DNA of 64,000 bases, taken from contig JAAONU010000008.1 of the NCBI GenBank assembly GCA_012932295.1, positions 36,012,949 through 36,076,948 on the forward strand, in the 5' to 3' direction. The notes under the pieces were generated by a model. It saw only the letters and a list, made by a program, of their open reading frames with translations. It did no database searches and was not told the DNA's origin. Each line of letters begins with the position of its first letter. The stretch's first letter is position 1. Below, one piece after another: positions 49,531-61,372 of the stretch. The position numbers and the translations under genes are program-made. The stretch comes from Cyclina sinensis (taxonomy: Eukaryota > Mollusca > Bivalvia > Venerida > Veneridae).

Positions 49531-52500
49531 TTAGTGGCGGTACCTTTTCTCGCATAAAGGTCTTCTCTTTGTGGAACACCTGACGTCTATCCACTGATAT
49601 TGGAGCAGGTGGCCATAAGCTGCACAGTCTTCTCCACTTCCTGCGTCCTGTGGTTCTGTTGGCGCCCAGTCGAAATATGTAACTTCCGTTTTTTCATCTG
49701 TGAACGTCCATACACCCTCGGTGACGTCATCGTTCATCCCAAGCCAGTAGTCAGCGTTCTCTGTAATACGATTATTATAAAATAGTGAGCGGCACTTTTC
49801 CTAATTTTGTCTATAAATCAAACCGTGTTTTATAGCAGGACGCGTCAATTATAGCACGGTGCGCGCTTCTTGACTATACAAAACTGAACTGAGTCAATTT
49901 TCAAGAGTAAAGCGAAAACATTTACAAAAGAACGACTGATGTTTACGTGAAAGGGCGCCGTTTTTTGTAGCAAACGGCAACTTCTTTTGGCTCAGAAAAA
50001 GCAGGTTAAACTTTTGAATAACAAAAAATGACTCAGTATAGGTGATAAGCTTCCATTAGTGGATAAGTATCGATATTAGCATCTGTGCCAATCTTGTAGT
50101 GTGTTTTTGTGTAAATATTTCTTTACGCTACTTTCTGTCTTTGAAAAATGTGTCTGACTGGACCTCTAAATGGTATCTTTATGATGTTTGTAAAAGAAGA
50201 AATTCTTCTTCTTTTTATCCCCCTACACGGAGTAATTTTGCTTATTTTTGAGTAAATATTATTTTACTAGCACTGTTAACGTAACATACTATCCTAAAAG
50301 CCAACCTTGTTATCATAATGCAACAATTTTGGTCGTTTGGGTAAGAGAATGTTGTTACCCAGTCCGTGTCGTTCCATTGTAAAATTTCGTATGGACCTTA
50401 GACCAAATTTTGTAAAGAGACTTATTTTTTGTTTCCATAATTCTGTAATATCATAAGAATATATTTGCTTAAGCCTGTTAACTTCTGTAATGTTAAGTTC
50501 TTGATAGACTTTTACAATCACACATACTTTATCTACTATCAGAATAAACGATAGAACGATATACAATGCTAGGTTAAATAGTTGTTAAGCAGTCAAAATG
50601 TAATATATAATTTCTGAAGAAAAATGTATAAGAATAAAACAGCTCACACCAAAACCTGTTTTCGTGGAATCATGGACACACCGACTCATACACAACACAC
50701 GCACATTCAGAGTCTACAATGATTTAACAGATAATATATTTCATTTAGGAAAAAAAACTGAATATTTACAACTACTTTTTGTGATAAAGTTCAAGTACAA
50801 TTTTGTTCTCATCTGCTCGCATCTGGTCAAAACAACATAATAATTCATTAATATATATGAACTAGTCAAGAATAAATTTCGTGCACCTGTTGCAATAGGA
50901 TATGTGGGCAACTGTAGAATATACCTATATGCCCTTCCATTTATCCGGAAAAAATCGGTTTAATTTAAAATATTTGAAACAGAAGAAAATATCATTATCG
51001 AAAAAATAGAGTTATTGCAATTATACCAAATTAACTTCGTTAAATTTGGACGGTACAAAAAATAACAACATTGCTTACTCCGCAGTTAGTTGCGTTGCAA
51101 TTGTATGCCCATTCTATGCAATGGTTGTTTTTAGCAAAGATCTAGGTCTTTGTCATTAAAGATAAGGATCGAATTGTTCACATAATTTTTAAGTCATCCA
51201 TTACAAAAAGCATAAGACAATTAAAGTTAATGTAAAATAGTTGATCATTTTCTCTGTCCATTTATTTGTGCATCATAAGAATTTTCAATTTTCACCGAAA
51301 ATCAACACATTTATAATTACACACCCTTCCTGGGACATTCTAAAAACTACCACATATAGATGCCGCGTACATGTGCGGTGCCAACAAAACAATTTCTCGT
51401 CCATGCGAGTTTACTGCACTCTAGCACATATATTAAAGGCGTTCAAATGCAAGACTGCCAACTGACTAGAAGACGAATACTCATGCCGAAGCACATATTT
51501 TTCTTTCGAATTCATCCTTCAAATCATACGGCGTCAATCCAGTACAGTATAATGGTTTTAAAGTCTTTCCTGATTTGCTTTCCCCTGTCAGCTCGTAGCC
51601 TGAAAACTTTCTTTTATAATGGACATGTATTGCCAGCCCGGAAATAAACAGGAGATAATTTTTCGCCCTGTCAAAAAATGTAACAGGGAAATTGTCTGAG
51701 GTGTCTTAAATACGAGAGGAGAATTGTCCGGATCGACAAAATGACAGTGGGGTGACAAAATGACATGAGGGGAATTGTCCAGGGTAACAAAAGGGCGGAA
51801 GGGGAATTGTCAGAGGGTAACAAAAATATGTCAAAATAAACGAGCGGGGAAACATCAGGAAGGGGGAATTCTCTTTTATTTTGCAAGTGATATCAAGGTG
51901 TTTTGTGCTTCAATTGACAACCATACAGCTTAACTTCTCAATAAAGATTAAATATCGCAAATGGTAAGTGTTTTAATAAGACAATATTTATTAGAATAGA
52001 AGCGTTTGGAATAAACTAACGGCAGTAATTCGGCAAAAGAAACAAATATTTAACTATTCTTAAATTCTGTTCCTCTTTTCTTCAATACTATTTAAGTATG
52101 TCATCAAACTATTCAAAGTGTCAGCGCAATGAGGTGTTACAGAGATATCCCCAGGTGAGGTTATAAAAAGGAACTGATGCCTTGATAAAACGTCTACCTG
52201 CTAATAACCATAGCTACTAGAAATGTAATTACCATTTAAATGATTGTCCATGAAGGTTTTCAGGAAGAAATTTTCAGCTTCTGAATCGACATGGACCAAG
52301 TTCGAGTTTCGGAGTATACAATATGCCTGGAAGATAAGTAACATAAAAAGTTTTACTCTGCTGACGGCATTCGAGTTTGCATCACCGACAAGTGCAACCA
52401 CAGACCATTCCATACCGTACCGTGACGTTGCGTGTCGTGATGTGCCGTGTAGTGCATACCACACCACACTACACTAAACCATACTATATTAAAGGTAAAC

Positions 52501-55500
52501 TGTCATAATTTATATTAACTGTTCAAAAACTATGCTTTATGCTGAATATAAAAAAGTTAAACTTGTCTTATCTGAAGCAAATTAATTAATAGTAGGACAC
52601 TGGTCAGTCATTTTGATAAGTAAGTGAAGTACTATAAATACTGAGGCTAAAAATTAGATAACATCAATAAATGCTATTTCTAAGCTCGGATGTTATAAAA
52701 ACATGATCTACATGTAGTTAGGAAGTCAAACAACCTTTAAGTACTAGGTAGGGAGTTAATTTTTAAGTTTAAAACAAGAGCTCCTCTGGCAGTGAGCAAT
52801 ATACTCCCAAAGCAAGCTTTTGTCACTGAATGTTTATGCAAAAGTCTAGCAAGTTTAGAACAATAAGATTAATAGTGCTAGAGGACGTTTCATTGAGATA
52901 AACTCTGACCAATGTTTCATTATTATCATAAAGGTGTTAAGAAGACATGGAACCGACAGGAATTCTATAAATTAAACTTTTGACGTTGATCCATGACCTT
53001 GACCTTAAAGCAGTGCTTCTGAAATGTTGGTTCTGCACGTTGTCTTATAGTACAATAAAGATTTGACACAAGTTTCATGAATATCTTATGAGCTGTTTAA
53101 GAGATAGAGAAACGGACCGAACATTTGTCCAAATAGGTATTATTCGAAACTGGGCAACATCAGCGTTGCCTTGATGAGATAAACATCAGACCAAACTTTT
53201 ATGAATATTCTGCGAGAGATTTAGGCAATACAAAGCGGAGAAGAATTATATGGCTCAAACTTTTGACCTTGATCTTTGACCTTGACTTTAAAGGGGTTGG
53301 CCAAACATGTGGTTTCTGCACATCTTCGAACTGAACTTAAATTATGACTCATTTTCATTAATAGCCTTCAAGTGGTTGTAGAGATTTAGAGCGGACATGA
53401 AAATGCTAACGGACAGACAGACAGATTGACGACGACCAGTGGCATAACAAATACATTATATATTTATGGTGACTACAATTTCTGCGCGTACTTTTAAGTT
53501 ATCTAGACTAATGAAGAAAACATACGTGGTGGTTACCTTTGCAGACAGAAAGTCTACAGACTCCGGTCCAAACAGATAACATGATCCTCTAAATGCCAAC
53601 CAACCATCCAGACATTCGGTCTCAGCCAAAGATCCATTTGCTAAATGAAGTGAAATTATGATTAGCAGTTCAATATATTGTTTTAGAAATTCAAGTGATT
53701 TTCCTGAAAGCGTTGTCAGAACTCGTTGACAGCATTGTAACCTAGTGATGAACAAAATTCTCGATGACTAAAAGTTATGTCATATCATTTAAGAAATAAT
53801 AAGTATCCAGGCATGGTTTATCGTAGAACAACCCACGTTTTGAGTTCTTATGCGTAGGAATATATCACGAAGGCCGTAGGCCTGAGTGATATGTTGTTTC
53901 GCATAAGAACGAAAAACGCTAGTTATTCTACGATAAACCACAACTGGATACTTATTATTTCGAGTTTTAAACGACCAAACAATAAACCACATTGTGAAAT
54001 AAATGTTAACTACTTCTTGCGATCGTAAAAACACTTGTGCGGCTCTTGGGTTTGGCCGTTAAAATTTCCTCCCTCGATATATGTAAGAGTTGGCTTCCAC
54101 ATAATAAGTTGATCTATCCAATAAATGAACAAATAAACAACACACTTTTCATAAGTTGATAACTTCTTTTTTTTTATTTCAAACTAAAATTGCAATTTTC
54201 TAATAAATTAAATGTTCAAACAAAATTTTGGGCCATTTTGCAGCTGAACTTTGTTGTTGTTGTACGTCGGTAATACTACGATTCATACGGTAGTATTTAC
54301 TAACATCACATGACTTTCATTCATAAAAAAATTATACGTGGGGTGACGGCGGTTCATGGAACAGCTAAAACAACAAGCGCACGCGCGTGGTATACTGCAG
54401 GATATTTTCTTCTTTGTATATATAGGCTATTTTTAGATCGTGTTAGAATTAATTATATTATCAGTTTTATATTTAGATTTACTAATTTAATCTCTGATAC
54501 AATCTACTGTACTCGGTAAACTTTTAAAAAATAAACATACAATTACAACTATAATTATAACATTAGCAAACATTAAAAACTATAAACATGACGTCAAAAT
54601 TATATTCTAACTAGATCTAAAAATAGCCTATATATATAAAGAAGAAAATAAACACGGGTTATCCTGCAGTATACCACTCGCGTGCGCTTGTTGTTTTGGC
54701 TGTTCCGTGAACCGCCGTCACCCCACGTATAAAATTTTCTATGAATAAAAGTCACGTGATGTTTGTAAATACTACCGTATGAATCGTAGTATTACCGGCG
54801 TACAACAACAATAAAGTTTGACTGCAAAATGGCACAAAAAGCAAATTTACTTATAATGGGCACAATTTGTGAAATGATAATAGCCGAGCAATGTTTTCTG
54901 TCAATAATCCATGTAAATGTCACTTATGTCTACATTAAAATTCACACACGTATGCCCACTTTCGTGGAAGCGACCTTATGACGTTTTACATATGCTATTT
55001 TTAGCATCTGAGAACATGAACATCTTTTATTTGTTTGAACATTTAATTTATTAGTAAATTGCAATTTTTGTTCGGAATAAAAAAGAAGAAATTATCTACT
55101 GATGAAAATTGTGTTGTTTATTTGTTCATTTATTGGATTGACCAACTTATTATGTGGAAGCCAACTCTTACATATATTGAGGGAGGAAATTTTAACGGCC
55201 AAACCCAGGGGCGTACCGCGCAAGTGCTTTTACGATCGTAAGAAGTAGTTAACACTTATTTCACAATGTGGTTTTTTGTTTGGTCGTGTTAGAATCGAAG
55301 TAATTAGTATCCAGTTGTGGTTTATCGTAGAATAACTAGCGTTTTTCGTTCTTATGCGAAACAATATATCACACTCAGGCCTACGGCCTTCTTGATGCAT
55401 AAGAACTCAAAACGTGGGTTATTATACGATAAACCACGTCTGGATACTTATTATTTCTTAAATAACAGTAGCAAAGATATTGAAAACTATAACAATGACG

Positions 55501-55977
55501 TCATAAAAGTAGCAAGCATTTCAAAGCTATAAACGTGACGTGATAATTATAATAGCAGTAGCAAACGCTTCAAAAGTGTAACAATGATGTCATAATTAGA
55601 ATTTCATAAGCGAATATTTGAATAGCATTCACATGTCGACCTTAATTTAATAACAATAGCAAACATTCAAAAACTTTAAACATAACGCCACAACTTTATC
55701 CACATTACCAAATATTTTTAAAGTTTACACATGACGTAACAGTTTTTATTTCAGCAGTAATTATTTCAGTATTAAATTTACCCCTCTTGTTTTCTACGTA
55801 CTCCAGTCTTCTTTCCAGATCAGATATTTTCGATTCCAAGTCAATCACTTTCATCATCATTTTGTAATCATAGTCAAACCTGGATAAAACAGTTCCCGGC
55901 TCCATTTCTTCAAAAACAGAGCGTCCGTCTGTCTTGTAGACGGAAATTAAAATAAGCAATAACATTTTCGTCAACAT
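49531..55977 (-). CDS. Secreted C-type lectin 1 (4 exons, 207 aa)
   Basis: On the minus strand the exons are 55977-55782, 53640-53537, 52326-52233 and 49760-49531 (196, 104, 94 and 230 bp), joined in phases 1, 0 and 1 without any stop. Start MLTKMLLLILISVYKTDG gives a signal peptide. Residues about 40-65 (DLESKISDLERRLEYVENK) form a short coiled coil. The lectin domain spans 75-207, with the long-form six Cys at 75, 86, 103, 177, 193 and 201 and the landmark YWLGMNDDVTEG. The Ca/sugar site reads EPQ (167-169) and WID (188-190) in place of the usual EPN/QPD and WND, so sugar specificity is unclear. Its paralogue lies directly upstream. Intron 1 is enlarged by a palindromic element. Likely an extracellular carbohydrate-binding protein. 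Confidence 0.9.
49761..52232 (-). other. Intron 3 of lectin gene 1
   Basis: No coding signal or named repeat. The minus open frame at 50294-50566 and the overlapping frames at 51241-51886 are not supported. A GGGGAATTGTC phrase repeats three or four times at about 51710-51870, forming a small degenerate array. Confidence 0.5.
52395..52495. repeat. Degenerate CCATA/CCGTA-type pentamer run
   Basis: A low-complexity run (CATACCGTACCGTGACG, GCATACCACACCACAC) just upstream of lectin exon 3. A matching run sits at the same place in lectin gene 2 (58725-58875), so it predates the gene duplication. Confidence 0.7.
52775..53455. repeat. Interspersed repeat (GAGCTCCTCTGGCAG...GACAGACAGA family)
   Basis: Starts near AAGAGCTCCTCTGGCAGTGA, contains several TTTGACCTTGACCTTAAAG phrases, and ends GGACAGACAGACAGATTGAC then GGCATAACAAATACA. 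Its 3' part is shared with 59190-59485 in the equivalent intron of lectin gene 2. It lies in intron 2 of lectin gene 1. Confidence 0.65.
53789..55461. mobile_element. 1.67-kb palindromic (foldback) element in lectin 1 intron 1
   Basis: The left arm (53789 to about 54455) and right arm (about 54597-55461) are inverted copies, with tips TTAAGAAATAATAAGTATCC on both sides. The right arm has about 190 extra bp (about 54838-55028). Each tip is itself a palindrome of 160-170 bp (about 53793-53961 and 55298-55457). The central spacer (54456-54596) holds one monomer of the CRE satellite found just outside the element. No transposase frame is present. Lectin gene 2 lacks the element. TTAA at both tips fits, but does not prove, a piggyBac-type target site. 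Confidence 0.85.
55462..55760. repeat. CRE-bearing degenerate satellite, short array
   Basis: About five monomers of roughly 50 bp (AGCAAACATT, AAAAACTATAAAC, ATGACGTCATAATTA) lie in intron 1 of lectin gene 1, ending about 20 bp from the exon 1 donor. The same monomer is amplified in lectin gene 2. Confidence 0.75.
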
Positions 55978-56017
55978 TTTACGTTTAGTATCCAAACAGA
56001 TCGAATAAATAGATATA

Positions 56018-56030
56018 ATTATATATATCC
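56018..56030 (-). promoter_or_regulatory. Putative TATA region of lectin gene 1
   Basis: On the minus strand GGATATATATAATTATATC lies about 45 bp before the ATG at 55977. Low specificity in AT-rich DNA. Confidence 0.3.
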
Positions 56031-56728
56031 CATTTTCCTCAGTTAAAATGAAACAACTTTGTGTGGCTCCTAACTTCTGAAGAATTATGGATGATTCAGA
56101 AAGTTTGGAATAAACTGGAAACATGTGGTCTGCATTATTTTGACTGGTTCCCGTCGTACTATGAAAACACTGATAAAAGGAACAATGTAATAGTTATAAA
56201 ATGAATGTAATGATCTAATGGGAACATGCTTTCATAAAAATTCTTTTAGCGAGGATGGAATGTAACAAATGTACATAATTTAAAGTACAGAAAAACCCCA
56301 TTCACTCTACCGTTATACCAACTAACCCACCATTCTGTAATAATAAAAGGCCAGAATAAAAAGAAAAAAATATGTCTGTATGACTTTATTAACATTTATT
56401 TTGGTTTTCCTTTCTTATATATTCAGTGCCCACATATTGAGCGATCCTTAGTAAGAGATTTGTTTCATAGTATCAAAAGCAATATACCAGATCTTTAACT
56501 TAATAGTGTTCTGTATCAAATCTTAAGACAGATATTTTTCAATGACTCTGGAGAATAGAAAAAACAAACAATCAGTAAATGTGTATCGTTACCGCTTATT
56601 AATCACTAATACTATTGATTAAAACTTCGACAAAACATGAGATACTAATAATAACAGAATAACATTGATGACAGAATGTTAGTAATCATAACAATTTAAC
56701 ATATATTAGTCCTATGCTAATTTTATTT
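56031..56728. other. Spacer between the two lectin genes
   Basis: About 750 bp from lectin 1's start codon to lectin 2's stop codon, holding the 5' flank of one and the 3' flank of the other. Worn similarity to the 3' flank at 49190-49530 (GTATAACTTWATTAACATTTAT, TTTCTTATATA) shows that the duplication unit included 3' flanking DNA. Confidence 0.5.
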
Positions 56729-59700
56729 TTAGTTGTAGCTCCTTTTCTCGCAAAGAGGTCTAATTTTCGCGGTACACGAGATGTCGACCCATTGATACTG
56801 AATCAGTTGATAATAAGCTGCACAGTCTTCACCACTTCCTACGTCCTGTGGTTCTGTTGGTCCCCAGTCAAAATATGTAACTTCCTTTTTATCTTCTGTG
56901 AACTTCCATACACCTTCAGTGATGTCATCGTTCATCCCAATCCAGTAATTATAGTTCTCTGTAATACGGTTATCAAAAGATAGTGAACGATATTTTACCT
57001 AATTTTGCCTATCAATCAAAGCGTTCTTTCATAAAATAAAGGTGATTGAGTTGGATCATAAGAGATTAGCAAAAATATTTACAAGATTTGGTAGAAAACG
57101 GCAATCGTGTTTACTCAGATTAAGCAGGATAACTTGAAAACTATCGAACTACAAAAAATTACGTCAGTACATATATTTGAAGATTTGTGATGACCTTCCA
57201 CCTGCGGATTAGTATCGATACTTATATGTGTACCGATCTAGAAACGTGCTTTTCGCTAGCTACTACTTTTCGCTACTTTCTGTCTCTGCGAGGAAAAAAA
57301 CAGCATTTAAACTAAAATCAAAACAACAATGACGCCTCTTTTCTGGGACACTGAAAATAAGAGGGACATAATGACCTTAGATTGCTCACCTGAGTACTTT
57401 GGTTGCCCCACATCAGAACCAATATTACAGTTTCTGAATTGAAGCGTTTCGAAGATCTTATCTTTCACACAAATAAGACTCGTGGGGCGAGGTCAATTTT
57501 TACCCTAGAGATTTTATTGGAATTTTCGAATATTAAGGAGATGTCATTTAAAGCAAAATGTTGACTAGGACCATTTTTTAACTCTGGCTGCAATTTTGTG
57601 GATCCATTTGAACATTTTTATAGGAGGATATATATAACAAGTATTTCCGTGAAATTTGGTTAAAGAAAGACCTTGCGGATTGAGTGAAAAGGTACTTTGC
57701 ATATTTTCTTTTATTTTTAGCTCTTTTGGACCGTAGGTGCAATAGAGTGGAAACTTTTTCGCATTTTTAAAAAAAAAAAAGATAATAAAAAATGTCTTTT
57801 TTTATTTTGTATATGAAGGCCTTGACGTTTAAAAAGAAAAGTTGTTTGATTTTTGTATGGCCCTTAGCTTCAACGAAGCGGAACCTTTTGCGCAATTTTA
57901 AATTTAAGCAACATTTTTTTTGAAAATTATATCAAAGAAAGTTACAATTCTTGTGGTTTGTACTTCAACTGAAAACTAAACAACTTAACTTGCGGTAAGC
58001 TGGTTATGGTCAGACAATAATTAAATTGATATCAGCATTTGAATTTAACCAACGAAAACTTTCGTTTCTTGTATTCTGCACTTCTCCCTCAATATCATCC
58101 AAATATCCTTAAAGCTGCAAACCAATACTTTGAAAAGTTAAATGCTGATGTCAAAGTATTAATAAGAAATTTTAGCAAAAAGCAATACTTCAAACAGCAA
58201 TGGTCAAATTAGAAATTCCTCCTCAGCAATATTATTATTAGAAGTATTACTAGTATGTTTCAAGTCAACCAATTTAAGGCTTTGCACTGAAACCGGTTGG
58301 GAATTTTAGCAGAGAAAGGGCTCTGAAAAAAGTGATGGAATAGTTATAATATTTAAAATGCATTTTTCTTCAAATCTTAACAAGCTATTCTCCGAGTTTC
58401 AAGTCAACAGAGAGTTATCCCAGGGAAAAAGTTTCGGACGTGCAGTCGGCCGGAGACAATAACACATCTCCGCAGATTTGTCGGTGCAGTCATAGAAAGA
58501 CAATGGTACCTTAACAGAAGATTTTATCTACCTGATATTTTCCAGAGTTACTAGACATCTTATTACCTTTTAGATGATTGTTCATGAAGGCTTTCAGGAA
58601 GAGATTTTCCGCTTCTGAATCAACATGCACCAAGTACGAGTCTCGGAGTAAACAATATGCCTGGAAGTAACAAATAAAGCTTTACTCTGATGATGGTATT
58701 CAAGTGTCTCTGCGACAAGTAAAATTCCATACCATGCTAAACTGTATACCGCGCCTTTCCTTATCGTAGCGTGCCATGCTGTGCCACGCCGTAACACACT
58801 ACATCACTCCAGCACGCATACCATTCCATACCATACCATAAGATACCATGCCACACCCTACCCTACCCTACTGTAGAATTTCAGAGTACATTGCAGTATA
58901 GATAAGCACAGTGCAGTACAATGCACTGCAGGCCATAAACAGTTCGTTCAACCATAAATTCTAATAATTTCTGCATTGTTCTTTATTCGACAATAAGTTT
59001 TCAGTTAATTCCTCTGAAGATGACCAGTGATGGCAAGAACTGAAGGATCCGTTAAGCGTAAACAGCTCAATAACTTCCCGCTGAAGGCACTTGATATAGT
59101 AACGACAGGATTTTAGGATTTTCGTTCAAATAATAGGCATTGATACACATAACTGAGGGCATATAAACAGTCATTCCACAAAGTCTTCTGTCCGTTTCTT
59201 AGGCCTGAAACGGACATTATCAGCACTTACGACCAAACTTTCATGAATATCCTGCGAGATGTTTTTGAGATATGGAGCGGACAGGAATTCCATGGCTCAA
59301 ATCTTTGGTCTTGACCTTAAAATGGTGGGCAAAAAGTGTGGAGTCTGCATATCGTCTCATTGGAATCAACATTTGACTCCAAGTTCAATTAATAGCCTTC
59401 AAGCCGTTCAAAAATACTGAGCAGATATGAAATTTCTAACGGACAGACAGACTGGTGGAAGACCAGGGGCATAACAGAATACATCACTTTGGGCGTATAA
59501 AAAAGTGATCGATGCCAATCGCTATATTCAACACTATTTATTATATTATTTATGACGACTACAATTTTTTCGCGTACAATTTTAAGCAATTTAGTCTAAA
59601 GAAAAAAAAACGTCGTAGTTACCTTTGCAGACAGAAAGTCTACAGAATGCGTTCCAATCAGATAGCACGATCCTCTAAATGCCAACCAACCATCCAGACA

Positions 59701-60744
59701 TTCGGTCCTAGTCAAAGATCCAGTTGCTAAAGGGAAATAATATTCAGCAGTTGAATAAATGATTTAAGAAATCAAGGTGATGTTTTCTGAAATCAAGTAT
59801 TTATATTTTAGCAATACCATTTTAACTATATGCTCAGTTTCGTATTAAGACTTATAAAATCTCCAACAAAAGTACGATCCTTAGCAAACATTTAAAAAGT
59901 AAACATGACGTCACAATTAAAATTATATTAGCAAACATTTCGGAAGTTTACATGGCGTCACAATTATGATTATATCAGCAAATACTTAAAAAGTATTGAC
60001 TTAAAGTCACAATTTAAAAATCATCAAACATTTAGTAAGTAATCATGATGTCACAGTTATAACTACATAAACAACTTAAAAGATCAAATGACGATCCAGT
60101 TATGATTACATCAGCAAATTGTTAAAAAAAAACATCACGTCAAAAATGTTTTTACATTAATAAATAGTTAAAAAGAAACCATTTACAGAAAACAGCTAAA
60201 AAGTAAATATGACGTCACAATAATACTAACATTAAAAAATATTCAAAAAGTAAAAATGCTGTCACAGTTAAAGTTACGTTAGCAAATAATTGAAAAAAGT
60301 ATTAACATGACGTGACAACATGATTTCATTTGGTTACATTTAAATAGTAAACATGGCTACACAATTATTATTACATGCCATGTCAATTTGATTTCATTAG
60401 CAAACGTTTAAAAAGTATAGAAATTGCGTTCCATTATTTAGTGTAAACATGACGTCACAACTGTAATTTCTTTAGCAAATATTTAAAAAAAGTAAAAAAT
60501 GACGTCGCAATTGTAATTACGTAAGCAATCATTTAGCATCTACTTTACCACTCTTGCTTTCTACTTCCTGCAGTCTTCTTTCGAGATCAGATATTTTCGA
60601 TTCCAAGTCAGTCACTTTCATTATCATTTTATAGTCATAGTCAAACCTGGACAAAACCGTCCCCGGTTCCATTTCTTCAAAAACAGAACGCCCATCTGTC
60701 CGATAGACAGAAAAGAAAATAAGCAATAACCCTTTCAGGAACAT
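56729..60744 (-). CDS. Secreted C-type lectin 2 (4 exons, 207 aa)
   Basis: On the minus strand the exons are 60744-60549, 59726-59623, 58660-58567 and 56958-56729, with exon sizes and phases identical to lectin 1 (196/104/94/230; phases 1, 0, 1). The start MFLKGLLLIFFSVYRTDG is a signal peptide; an earlier in-frame Met 9 codons upstream is less likely. The coiled-coil segment DLESKISDLERRLQEVESK is followed by a lectin domain with Cys at 75, 86, 103, 177, 193 and 201, YWIGMNDDITEG, EPQ at 167-169 and WVD at 188-190. The altered EPQ and WxD sites are shared with lectin 1. It is about three-quarters identical to lectin 1. Its intron 1 carries a long CRE-like satellite and no foldback element. 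Confidence 0.9.
56959..58566 (-). other. Intron 3 of lectin gene 2
   Basis: Contains a worn interspersed repeat (about 57370-57960, GATTGCTCACCTGAGTACTT onward) and a poly-A run at about 57769-57780. No coding signal. Confidence 0.45.
58725..58880. repeat. Degenerate CCATA/CCCTA pentamer run
   Basis: CCATTCCATACCATACCATA and CACCCTACCCTACCCTACTG-type runs in intron 2 of lectin gene 2. Counterpart of 52395-52495 and longer here. Confidence 0.75.
59190..59490. repeat. Interspersed repeat, lectin gene 2 copy
   Basis: Contains TTCATGAATATCCTGCGAGA, GGTCTTGACCTTAAAATGG and GGACAGACAGACTGG then GGCATAACAGAATACATCA. It matches the 3' part of 52775-53455 at the equivalent place in lectin gene 1. 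Confidence 0.65.
59870..60540. repeat. CRE-bearing degenerate satellite, long array
   Basis: About twelve or thirteen monomers of roughly 50 bp with consensus TTAGCAAACATTTAAAAAGT, then AAACATGACGTCACAATTA. At least three keep the full palindrome TGACGTCA (near 59905, 60210 and 60450) and many others are one or two bases off. It fills intron 1 of lectin gene 2 up to the exon 1 donor. Confidence 0.85.
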
Positions 60745-61366
60745 TTTGAGTTTTATTATCCAAACTACCACTTTCGTCAGCTCAAACGAAACTATTCTGT
60801 CTTCTACATAAATATTTAATGTTGGAAGAATTTTGGATGCTTCAGAAAGTTTTGAAATAAACAGGAAACATGTGGTTTACAAAAATCATACTCGTTAAAA
60901 TGCTTTTAAACGCTATCATTTCTAGGATCAGGCAAAATCTGTTTTGAAATGATGAGTGTTATGTTTCAGATGCTTTATTTGCTACAGAGGAATCATGGTG
61001 GGAAACGCGGGATAAGAAGTTAGCTGTGTTTTCAGGAGCTGCTCTGTAATCAGGTTTTGAAATGAAATCTTAAAATGTGTTAAATCCAAATGGTTGTATC
61101 AAAATTTTAAAATCTTCGAATGAGCATTGTGACCATTCATTGCCAGTCGGCAATTCGTCGTCCGTCCCAACAAGATTTTCCTCAAAGAATATCTTTACAG
61201 AAGCGGGAAAATAAGGATTCTTAATTAATCTTACTTATATATTGTCTTTAAAGTTTTTATATTACGAAGAAAAGTAATGAAAACAGGAATTGAAATTTGC
61301 TCAGTTATTCAGTTAACTGAATAAATGCCGTGCTAATTATATGAAAAAAACATAGGTTTTAGAACC
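60745..61366. other. 5' flank of lectin gene 2
   Basis: Non-coding; only weak TATA-like TATTTAT near 60811. The beginning aligns loosely with the 5' flank of lectin gene 1 (GAAGAATTTTGGATG, CAGAAAGTTT, GGAAACATGTGG). Confidence 0.4.
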
Positions 61367-61372
61367 TGCAAG

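Noticed and set aside
51671..51886. Overlapping frames around the GGGGAATTGTC repeats
   Set aside because: They come from a small degenerate array in intron 3 of lectin 1 and have no coding features.
54310..55532. Open frames 54310-54519, 55059-55241 and 55317-55532
   Set aside because: All lie in the palindromic element and its spacer, with no transposase motif.
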